Source: an uncultured Verrucomicrobiota bacterium (GTDB taxonomy: Bacteria; Verrucomicrobiota; Kiritimatiellia; RFP12; UBA1067). Taken from it: 6,990 nt of DNA. The stretch spans positions 1 to 6,990 of the forward strand of contig CALYTX010000072.1 of the NCBI GenBank assembly GCA_945487985.1. The letters run 5' to 3'. The translations under genes were made by a program, and so were the position numbers. The notes below the pieces were generated by a model. The model worked only from the letters and a program-made list of their open reading frames with translations, ran no database searches and was not told the DNA's origin. The stretch's first letter is position 1. Every line of letters starts with the position of its first letter. Below, piece by piece: positions 1-5,536 of the stretch.

Positions 1-1
1 A

Positions 2-853
2 GGGCAGTTCGTGTGGACCGGCTGCGACTATCTCGGCGAGAACTGGCCATATTGCCGCGGTACGGAACGCTACGGCATCAACATCTCCTCCAACGAATAC
101 GCCCGCAGTTCCTATTTCGGGGTTTGCGATTTGCTGTGCCTGCCCAAGGATAGCTATTGGAACTACCGTGCCGAGTGGCGCGATGACGTGCCTACGCTGC
201 AGCTTTCGCCCATGCACTGGACCTTTCCGGGGCGGGAAGGCAAAGCCCGTCCGGTGCAGGCTTATTCCTCCTGCGACACGGTCGAGCTTTTCGTCAACGG
301 CAAAAGCTATGGACGGCGCACGAAGGATAAGTCGGCAAAGTCTTACGCGCCGCGCTTCTGGGGCGACGACTGCGAGGATCCCGAAGGCTATTACAAGGTG
401 CTTTCGCGCTATCGTCTACTGTGGCCGGAAGTCGTCTACGAGCCGGGGGAGATCATGGCCGTGGCCTACGACAGTGCCGGCCGTCCGGTGATGACGAACG
501 TGTTGCGCACGGCCGGCGCGCCGGTTCGCGTATGCTTAGAGCCGGAAAGCAACGAACTGCCGGGCGACGGCGAAACCTACGTCTTCGTGAAGGTGACCAC
601 GCTCGACGCCGATGGCACGTTTGTGCCTGGCAATTGCAGCCGCGTAACATTCCGCCTTGAAGGTCCGGGCGAAATCGTCTCGGTCGGCAACGCCAATGCT
701 CGCGGACACGAATCGTTCAAGCAGACCGGCGGCCACAGCCTTTATTACGGCGTGGCGGGGCTGTTCCTGCGGCGTTTCGAGGGCGCGGAAGGCGCCATCA
801 GGCTCACCGCCTCGTGCGAGGGCCTCGCGCCGGCGCAAATCGAATTGCGATGA
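2..853 (+). CDS. Glycoside hydrolase family 2 (beta-galactosidase-type), C-terminal part, 5' end outside window
   Basis: This is the last 283 residues of a GH2 glycosidase, which would hydrolyse beta-linked galactosides or related glycans. The reading frame is open from base 2. It begins with GQFVWTGCDYLGENWPY, which matches the conserved end of the GH2 TIM barrel (usual form GQFVWTGFDYLGEPTPY). This is followed by the family's SSYFGVCDLLCLPKD stretch (FGI.DL.G.PKD in relatives) and an Ig-like domain with VELFVNG at about residues 94-100. A further beta-sandwich of the DUF4982/Big type fills about residues 165-283. The acid/base and nucleophile glutamates lie upstream of the window, so activity and substrate cannot be judged, and neither can the presence of a signal peptide. 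The stop codon overlaps the ATG of the next gene, so the two are probably co-transcribed and translationally coupled. Family assignment is firm; beta-galactosidase specificity is only a likely reading. Confidence 0.9.
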   Translation, partial: GQFVWTGCDYLGENWPYCRGTERYGINISSNEYARSSYFGVCDLLCLPKDSYWNYRAEWRDDVPTLQLSPMHWTFPGREGKARPVQAYSSCDTVELFVNGKSYGRRTKDKSAKSYAPRFWGDDCEDPEGYYKVLSRYRLLWPEVVYEPGEIMAVAYDSAGRPVMTNVLRTAGAPVRVCLEPESNELPGDGETYVFVKVTTLDADGTFVPGNCSRVTFRLEGPGEIVSVGNANARGHESFKQTGGHSLYYGVAGLFLRRFEGAEGAIRLTASCEGLAPAQIELR

Positions 854-1455
854 GGCTAAAGCGCTTTTTCGAAACGGCGATAGTCGTCTTGACCATGCCG
901 CTGTGGATCGCGGCGCTCGCCGTCGCGGTGGCGGCGGTGTTCTTCGCGATGGGCAGGCCGGTATTGTTCCGCCAGGAGCGCGCCGGACTGGGCGGAAAGA
1001 TCTTTCGCATCCTCAAGCTGCGCACGATGCGCTCCGGGGCGGGGGAGGATTGTGAGCGGCTGACGCGGACGGGACGGTTCTTGCGCAGAACATCCTTGGA
1101 CGAATTGCCGCAGCTTTTCCATGTGCTTTCCGGAAAGATGGCGTTAGTCGGACCGCGTCCGCTCCCGGCGCGCTACTTGTCGCGTTTCACACCCGAAGAA
1201 TTGCGCCGCCACGAGGTGCGCCCTGGCATTACGGGGTGGGCGCAGGTAAACGGACGCAACGCGATTGACTGGGACCATAAAATTGCGCTCGATCTTTGGT
1301 ATGTCAAGCACCGTTCGATAGCGCTTGACCTGAAAATAATCGTCCTTACGTTCGCGCGAGTCTTCGCCGGGAGCGGAATCGACGCTGAGGATGGCGTAAC
1401 GATGGGCGAGTTTCGTCCGGATTTGGCAAATAAACGCGTAAAGGCGGTGCTTTGA
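850..1455 (+). CDS. Polyprenyl-phosphate sugar-1-phosphate transferase (PglC/WbaP-like bacterial sugar transferase)
   Basis: A 201-residue small phosphoglycosyl transferase. Enzymes of this family move a sugar-1-phosphate from a nucleotide sugar to undecaprenyl phosphate at the inner membrane. That reaction is the first step of capsule, O-antigen, exopolysaccharide or protein-glycan assembly. One hydrophobic N-terminal segment (about residues 10-34) fits the re-entrant helix of the monotopic class. Family motifs follow in order: LFRQERAG and FRILKLRTM (39-60), the catalytic Asp-Glu dyad in TSLDELPQL (Asp84, Glu85), MALVGPRPLP (97-106), and RPGITGWAQVNGRNAIDW (124-141). Length is typical of PglC-type minimal enzymes, which lack the extra N-terminal membrane bundle of WbaP. 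I chose the ATG at 850 over an in-frame GTG at 814 because MRLKRFFE starts directly before the membrane segment, as in relatives, and gives an ATGA overlap with the GH2 stop. The sugar transferred cannot be read from sequence, and no glycosyltransferase partners are visible downstream. Confidence 0.93.
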   Translation: MRLKRFFETAIVVLTMPLWIAALAVAVAAVFFAMGRPVLFRQERAGLGGKIFRILKLRTMRSGAGEDCERLTRTGRFLRRTSLDELPQLFHVLSGKMALVGPRPLPARYLSRFTPEELRRHEVRPGITGWAQVNGRNAIDWDHKIALDLWYVKHRSIALDLKIIVLTFARVFAGSGIDAEDGVTMGEFRPDLANKRVKAVL

Positions 1456-1484
1456 CGCAACCGGTGCGGAGACCACTCAATGGC

Positions 1485-1496
1485 AAGGAAAGGAAG
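1485..1496 (+). promoter_or_regulatory. Ribosome binding site of the siroheme reductase gene
   Basis: The purine run AAGGAAAGGAAG ends six bases before the ATG at 1503. It decides the start of the reductase gene in favour of 1503 over the TTG at 1452, which overlaps the previous stop and has no such site. Confidence 0.75.
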
Positions 1497-1502
1497 CGAA
1501 GG

Positions 1503-3008
1503 ATGAAACCGTTTCAAACGGCTATGGTTCAAGGATGGAAGGATTTCGCAGCGGGGAAGATTGATGCGGCGGCATTGAAGGCGGTCACCGCTGGGTTTGG
1601 GATCTATCCTCAACGCAACGATATGGCAATGATGCGCATCCGCCGTCCGGGCGGAATCGTCACTACGGACGAGTTGCGGTTTATTGCCGGTATCATCAGC
1701 AAATACTCTGCTGGTTTCGCCCATATCACCACGCGCCAGGCAGTCCAGATCCACTCCATGCCTCCTGGCAGCGTTCCGGACGCACTTGATGAGCTTGAGG
1801 CGCGGGGAATGTATTTCCGCGGCGGCGGGGGCGATACCTTCCGCAACACGCTGGTGACAGATTTCTCAGGACTGAAGGAGGATACTGTCTTTGACGTAAT
1901 GCCGTACGCACGCAAGCTTTCGGAATTCTTCTATTCCTTCGATACCGCCTACGCACTGCCGCGGAAGATTAAGATCGGCTTTGCCGACGGTCCTTCCGGA
2001 GCCGCGATTGCGCAAGTGCAGGATCTCGGATTTGTCGCTAGGGTGGTCGATGGCAAGCGTTGCTTCGAGACTTATTTCGCCGGCGGCATTGGATTCAAAC
2101 CGCGCACAGGCATTAAGCTTTTCGACAGTCTGCCCGCCGAGCAATGCGTGCAGCTCGCCTTTGCGCTCACGCGGCTTTTCAACGACAAGGGGTGTCGGAC
2201 CAACCGCGCCCATGCGCGTATCCGGTTTTTGCGTGAAGATTTCGGCGACGAAGCGCTTTGCGCAATGCTACTTGAATATTTTGAAGTAGCGAAGAAGAAT
2301 TCACCATTGTGTCCTGAGGAAATTCTTCCCGCCGAGGATCGCCCCGCGACGCATTTTCCTGAAAACGCCGTCCCCGCGGCGGGTTTTGAAACCTGGCGTG
2401 CACTGGCGACGAGGCCGTTGGCCGGTGGCATGGTCGGGGTGCGTCTGTTCGTGCCGTTTGGCAATTTCACCGCCGGCGAGCTTGAGAGTTTTGCGCGGAC
2501 TATGGAGAAATACGGCGCGAGCCGTCTGCAGATTGTCGCCACGGAAGACTTCGTGCTGGCGGTAAGCGCCAACCAGCTGGCCGGGCTTTACAATGTGCTG
2601 ATGGAGGAGCTGGGTGCGCGCGATTACACGATGCGCAGTTTTGTTGGACATGTTACAACTTGCATCGGCTCGACGGTGTGCAAGTCGGGCGTGCAGGATT
2701 CACCTATCTTCGGGCAGGCGCTTGCGGAGGAATTTGACCGCGCGCTCATGCCGATAGATACGCCCGCGAAATTGGCCAAGGCCGCGAAGATTCTTGCCGA
2801 GGTCAAAATTTGCGGCTGCCCCAACAGCTGCGCCAACCCGCCTGCGGCGGAATTCGGGTTTGTATGCAAGAAGAATACCGCCGGCGAAATGCAGTTGGTG
2901 CCGTTTGCTCCCGTTAAGCGCAATCCGCTTGAGCTCGGGAAGATGATGGGGGGAGAGCCTAAATCCATCGCCAGCACTGCTACGGACATTCTTGCGCGAC
3001 TTGGGTAG
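1503..3008 (+). CDS. Siroheme and [4Fe-4S] nitrite/sulfite reductase
   Basis: A 501-residue cytoplasmic reductase of the NirA/SiR superfamily, which carries out six-electron reduction of nitrite to ammonia or sulfite to sulfide. It shows the two-fold repeat of the family. A ferredoxin-like half domain spans about residues 30-95 and includes FGIYPQRND and HITTRQAVQIH. The first siroheme domain (about 110-260) has RNTL with Arg114 and KIKIGF with Lys155 and Lys157. A second ferredoxin-like half lies at about 300-370. The cluster/siroheme ligands are Cys387-x5-Cys393 (TTCIGSTVCKSG) and Cys439-x3-Cys443 (GCPNSC). Arg78, Arg114, Lys155 and Lys157 sit where the anion-binding Arg and Lys residues of E. 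coli SiR occur. No flavin or NAD domain is fused, so electrons probably come from ferredoxin or a separate subunit. The text after the first Cys pair (KSGVQDS) recalls NirB-type proteins. Nitrite versus sulfite cannot be decided by motif. No siroheme synthesis, transport or electron donor gene is adjacent. It follows the transferase gene by 47 bases and may share its transcript. Confidence 0.92.
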   Translation: MKPFQTAMVQGWKDFAAGKIDAAALKAVTAGFGIYPQRNDMAMMRIRRPGGIVTTDELRFIAGIISKYSAGFAHITTRQAVQIHSMPPGSVPDALDELEARGMYFRGGGGDTFRNTLVTDFSGLKEDTVFDVMPYARKLSEFFYSFDTAYALPRKIKIGFADGPSGAAIAQVQDLGFVARVVDGKRCFETYFAGGIGFKPRTGIKLFDSLPAEQCVQLAFALTRLFNDKGCRTNRAHARIRFLREDFGDEALCAMLLEYFEVAKKNSPLCPEEILPAEDRPATHFPENAVPAAGFETWRALATRPLAGGMVGVRLFVPFGNFTAGELESFARTMEKYGASRLQIVATEDFVLAVSANQLAGLYNVLMEELGARDYTMRSFVGHVTTCIGSTVCKSGVQDSPIFGQALAEEFDRALMPIDTPAKLAKAAKILAEVKICGCPNSCANPPAAEFGFVCKKNTAGEMQLVPFAPVKRNPLELGKMMGGEPKSIASTATDILARLG

Positions 3009-3022
3009 ATTTCTTTTCGCTT

Positions 3023-3041
3023 CAACTTAGATCTGAAGTTG
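3023..3041. repeat. Short inverted repeat between the reductase gene and the FHA gene
   Basis: The arms CAACTT (3023-3028) and AAGTTG (3036-3041) are perfect inverse complements around a 7-base loop that contains most of an AGATCT palindrome. The dyad ends right where the TG of the extended -10 element starts, so it covers the spacer and -35 zone. That position suits a repressor or activator operator. It could also be a weak transcript end hairpin for the reductase gene, but no T-run follows it. Confidence 0.35.
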
Positions 3042-3050
3042 TGGTATAAT
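3042..3050 (+). promoter_or_regulatory. Extended -10 promoter (TGGTATAAT) of the FHA gene
   Basis: A perfect TATAAT hexamer (3045-3050) is preceded by TGG, giving a textbook extended -10 element for a sigma-70-type factor. The -35 region is poor: TTCAAC at 3021-3026 matches three of six consensus bases with an 18-base spacer. A start of transcription about seven bases after the hexamer falls near 3057, only about four bases before the ATG at 3061, so the mRNA would be nearly leaderless. The surrounding 52 bases are clearly more AT-rich than the flanking genes. Confidence 0.65.
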
Positions 3051-3060
3051 TATTCTAAGT

Positions 3061-4461
3061 ATGAAAATCATTTTGATAGCAAATATGAATGGCGGACTCA
3101 TCGGAATGACCTTTTCCGCCATCACTGAAATTACCATCGGTCGCGAAGTCGGCAATACAATCGCGCCGCTCACAGCCGACGGAATGTCGCGTCACCACGC
3201 TAAAATCTATTTCAAGAACGGCCAGTGGTTTGTCGAAGACCTCGGCAGCACAAACGGCTCGTTCCGTTTCGGTCAGCGGCTTGAAGGTCCGTGTGTGCTC
3301 AGCGCGCGCGACCAGCTGCAGTTCGGTAAGTTTTCAATGTCGGTCGATGAAATAGATCTCACTGAACCGGCCGTAATGTCAGCACCTGCGCCAGCACCGG
3401 CGCCTGCGCCTGCTCCGGCACCTGCACCGGCGCCGGCTCCGACACCTGCGCCTGCGCCTGCTCCTGCTCCTGCGCCTGCTCCGGCTCCAACACCTGCGCC
3501 TGCTCCCACTCCGGCACCCGCGCCAGCGCCTGCTCCAGCACCTGCGCCTGCTCCCACTCCGGCACCCGCGCCTGCGCCTGCTCCGGAACCCGCGCCTGCG
3601 CCTGCTCCTACTCCGGCACCCGCGCCTGCTCCGGCACCCGCGCCAACGCCGACTCCCACGCCCGCGCCTGCGCCTGTCAAGCCGATGATGACTCCGGCAC
3701 AGGCGGCCGTGGCAGGGGCTGCGGCAGAAAGGGCACAGACCGCTGCGCCGATGCGGCGTCCGACCTTGCCGATTAAGCCGGGGATGCGACCAATCCCAGG
3801 TGGCATAACTAAAATTGGTGCGGGCGTTAAACTGCCGCCTAAGCCAACCCTGGGATCGGGCGTCAAATTACCGCCTAAGCCCACGTTGGGTGCTGGCGTC
3901 AAATTACCGCCTAAGCCTATGTTGGGCGCAGGTATCAAATTGCCGCCTAAGCCAGCGTTTGGCAATGCAGTAAAAATGCCGAAATCTGCGTCTGTACCAC
4001 CTAAGGTCGCGCCGAAGCCGCAGAAGATTGAATCAGCGCCAGTTGTGGAGATGACTCCCGTGGCAGATATTCCTGATTTAGTGACACCTGCGCCTGCTCC
4101 GGCTCCTGCGCCTGCTCCGGCTCCTGCGCCTACGCCTGCGCCAGCACCTGCGGCTCCGGCGCCTGTGCCCACGCCTGCGCCTGCGCCAGCGACAGCACCG
4201 GCTCCTGCGCCTGCGCCTGCTCCGGCTCCTGCGCCCACGCCAGCGCCAGCGCCAGCACCAGCACCTGCGCCCACGCCTGCTCCTGCGCCAGCACCTGCGC
4301 CCACGCCTGCTCCGGCGGCTCCCGGGTTGAAAATGCCACAGGCCGATTCGGCCAAGCCGATTATAGTTGGCGGACTCAAATTGCCGCCTATGGCTGCCGG
4401 CAAATCGATTGGGTTGAAGTTGCCGCCGAAACCAGCGCTCAAGTTGCCGCCGCAGTCTTGA
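3061..4461 (+). CDS. FHA-domain protein with Ala-Pro tracts and KLPPKP repeats
   Basis: A 466-residue protein, apparently cytoplasmic, with no signal peptide or membrane segment. Residues 1-98 form a forkhead-associated domain, a module that binds phosphothreonine peptides. It has the core residues GR (27-28, in ITIGRE), SRHHA (43-47) and GSTNGS (62-67). The rest is low complexity and modular. Ala-Pro tract one spans residues 108-205, with occasional Thr and one Glu. A short linker rich in Ala and basic residues follows. Four 12-residue repeats of the GAGVKLPPKPTL type occupy 253-300, with a decayed fifth copy after them. Ala-Pro tract two covers about 342-421. A C-terminal block repeats KLPP at 440, 453 and 461. 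No enzymatic domain is visible. Alternating Ala-Pro usually makes an extended, stiff spacer, so the protein looks like a phosphopeptide reader holding multiple short basic-proline ligand motifs at a distance. The partner is unknown and no Ser/Thr kinase gene is in the window. Starting at 3061 keeps the first beta strand (MKIILIAN), at the cost of having no Shine-Dalgarno. FHA assignment is firm; function is not recognised. Confidence 0.9.
   Translation: MKIILIANMNGGLIGMTFSAITEITIGREVGNTIAPLTADGMSRHHAKIYFKNGQWFVEDLGSTNGSFRFGQRLEGPCVLSARDQLQFGKFSMSVDEIDLTEPAVMSAPAPAPAPAPAPAPAPAPAPTPAPAPAPAPAPAPAPTPAPAPTPAPAPAPAPAPAPAPTPAPAPAPAPEPAPAPAPTPAPAPAPAPAPTPTPTPAPAPVKPMMTPAQAAVAGAAAERAQTAAPMRRPTLPIKPGMRPIPGGITKIGAGVKLPPKPTLGSGVKLPPKPTLGAGVKLPPKPMLGAGIKLPPKPAFGNAVKMPKSASVPPKVAPKPQKIESAPVVEMTPVADIPDLVTPAPAPAPAPAPAPAPTPAPAPAAPAPVPTPAPAPATAPAPAPAPAPAPAPTPAPAPAPAPAPTPAPAPAPAPTPAPAAPGLKMPQADSAKPIIVGGLKLPPMAAGKSIGLKLPPKPALKLPPQS
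3382..3675 (+). repeat. Ala-Pro codon tract one with internal duplications
   Basis: This stretch encodes 98 residues of nearly pure alternating Ala and Pro. It contains longer copied blocks: 34 bases at 3491-3524 recur identically at 3539-3572 (offset 48 bases, 16 codons), and a near copy begins at 3595. All offsets are multiples of six bases, so the frame and the Ala-Pro register are kept. This pattern fits growth by slippage or unequal recombination. Confidence 0.85.
3817..3960 (+). repeat. Four tandem 36-base repeats encoding KLPPKP motifs
   Basis: Four head-to-tail 36-base units (3817-3852, 3853-3888, 3889-3924, 3925-3960) each encode a 12-residue unit of the form G-x-G-V/I-K-L-P-P-K-P-x-L/F. 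The shared core is CCGCCTAAGCC, and third-position changes between units show that they are not freshly duplicated. A degenerate fifth unit starts at 3961 (GNAVKMPKS). Protein-level conservation despite silent differences suggests that selection maintains the motif. Confidence 0.85.
4084..4323 (+). repeat. Ala-Pro codon tract two with 30-base direct repeat
   Basis: About 80 residues of Ala-Pro with scattered Thr and Val. It includes a 26-base exact direct repeat at 4258-4283 and 4288-4313 (offset 30 bases), and an 18-base periodicity near 4090-4130. Like tract one, the offsets keep the reading frame. Confidence 0.8.
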
Positions 4462-4507
4462 ACGATATCCATGCAAAAGAATATTCAATGTTTCAAAGAA
4501 TTAACAC

Positions 4508-4517
4508 AGGAAGGAAG
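4508..4517 (+). promoter_or_regulatory. Ribosome binding site of the DUF1080 lipoprotein gene
   Basis: AGGAAGGAAG lies six bases before the ATG at 4524. It supports that start over the in-frame TTG at 4458 and ATG at 4488, both of which would put a charged extension before the lipoprotein signal. Confidence 0.75.
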
Positions 4518-4523
4518 CATTCT

Positions 4524-5507
4524 ATGAAGTCTATTGTTATTCCCTTGGTTGCCGCGATAGCACTTACTGGCTGCAGTTCGTTGAACTCGCCTAAGTGCAA
4601 GTGTCAAAGTGGTTCTCTCGTTGGCAATTGGGGGTTGAAGCTGCCCTATGAAAACATGAATGCCGGACATCTGATTGTCGAGCAGAACGACGATGGCTCC
4701 TACAAGGGATTAATGCTATGGCGCTGGGCCTCGCCGGTACCGACGAAGTATGTGAAAGTCGGTAAGAACGGACAGTTTGAGCTGCAGCACGCTTGGGGAG
4801 AGATTGTCAAGGGTCAGGTTATTGGCGATACGATTGTCGCCGAGGCGTTTGCAAACGGCAAGAAACTTGGCACGCTCGTCGGTTGGCGTAACTCTCCAAT
4901 CTGTCCTAAGGCATCGACGAAGAATGCCAAATTCGGCGAGGGAATCGACCTTCTTGCTGATGGGCTCGATGGATGGGTCTCAATGGAAGAGAAAGCTAAG
5001 TTCGGCTGGTCGATTGTTGAAGAAGACGGCGTCAAGGTGCTTTCCAACAAGTTGGGCCTTAAGGCCGACGGCTCATGGGCTGGAGGCGGGGCGAATCTGC
5101 GCACCAAGCGTGACGACTTTTTCGATTTTCATCTTTCCTACGATGTGCGCGTGCCGGCGAAGTCTAATTCAGGCGTGTATCTGCGCGGTCGTTATGAGAT
5201 ACAGGTCGTCGACAGTTTCGGTAAAACCCCTGATTGCCACAACATGGCTGCCTACTACGGGCGCGTGACGCCGTCCGTGGCCGCCGAAAAAGCTCCCGGC
5301 CAGTGGCAGCATGTCGAAGTAACGCTCTACAAGCGTCATCTCACCGTCGAACTCAATGGTAAAGTCATAATTGACGATGTACCGGTAGTGGGTATTACCG
5401 GCGGGGCGATTGACGCAAACGAGAATATCGCCGGACCTATCTACCTTCAAGGTGATCATTCCGATGCCGATTTCAAGAACATGATTCTGCGTCCGGCGGT
5501 CGATTGA
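4524..5507 (+). CDS. DUF1080 (3-keto-disaccharide hydrolase-type) lipoprotein
   Basis: A 327-residue exported lipoprotein. The signal MKSIVIPLVAAIALTGC has a lipobox (LTGC), so the mature protein should start at Cys17 and be lipid-anchored. An N-terminal beta-rich domain (about residues 30-125) is not recognised; it reads like a small lipocalin- or barrel-like fold with many short strands. The C-terminal part (about 130-327) is a DUF1080 domain, a concanavalin-A-like sandwich. Its typical motifs are present: NSGVYLRGRYEIQVVDS, a following AAYYGRVTP, PGQWQHVEVTLY, and the closing GPIYLQGDHSDADFKNMILRP. Some members of this family hydrolyse 3-keto-disaccharides made by oxidising sugars, and many others are untested or act in carbohydrate binding. 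The gene sits 62 bases after the FHA gene and 29 bases before another exported protein, which suggests a shared transcript with the latter. Domain call is firm; substrate is unknown. Confidence 0.9.
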   Translation: MKSIVIPLVAAIALTGCSSLNSPKCKCQSGSLVGNWGLKLPYENMNAGHLIVEQNDDGSYKGLMLWRWASPVPTKYVKVGKNGQFELQHAWGEIVKGQVIGDTIVAEAFANGKKLGTLVGWRNSPICPKASTKNAKFGEGIDLLADGLDGWVSMEEKAKFGWSIVEEDGVKVLSNKLGLKADGSWAGGGANLRTKRDDFFDFHLSYDVRVPAKSNSGVYLRGRYEIQVVDSFGKTPDCHNMAAYYGRVTPSVAAEKAPGQWQHVEVTLYKRHLTVELNGKVIIDDVPVVGITGGAIDANENIAGPIYLQGDHSDADFKNMILRPAVD

Positions 5508-5536
5508 CCAATCAAGAGCGCGCATTTCGAGACGGC

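Noticed and set aside
814..849. GTG start giving a 12-residue N-terminal extension on the sugar transferase
   Set aside because: The extension is unlike family N-termini and lies wholly within the GH2 gene. The ATG at 850 directly precedes the membrane segment.
1452..1502. TTG start extending the siroheme reductase by 17 residues
   Set aside because: The extension is Arg/Lys-rich and unconvincing, and the strong Shine-Dalgarno sits just before the ATG at 1503.
3020..3050. Rho-independent terminator after the reductase gene
   Set aside because: The hairpin is short and AT-rich, with no following T-run. An operator-like dyad next to the promoter explains it better.
3382..3675. CRISPR array or noncoding satellite
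   Set aside because: The repeats are in frame, contiguous and Ala-Pro coding. There are no unique spacers of constant length.
3273..4472. Long antisense open frame encoding Gly-Ala-Gly-Val runs
   Set aside because: It is the mirror of the Ala-Pro codon tracts and the FHA gene on the + strand. GC-rich repeat DNA without stops produces it automatically, and the + strand FHA domain is unambiguous.
4458..4487. Possible promoter before the DUF1080 gene (TTGAAC with TATTCA)
   Set aside because: The -10 candidate matches only three consensus positions, so it is too weak to call. Transcription from the FHA promoter is just as plausible.
4078..4488. Antisense Arg/Ser-rich open frame opposite the second Ala-Pro tract
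   Set aside because: It is another compositional shadow of the repeat, with no domain and no start signal.
4458..4523. TTG start extending the DUF1080 protein by 22 residues
   Set aside because: It would bury the lipoprotein signal peptide behind a charged segment, and the good Shine-Dalgarno precedes 4524.
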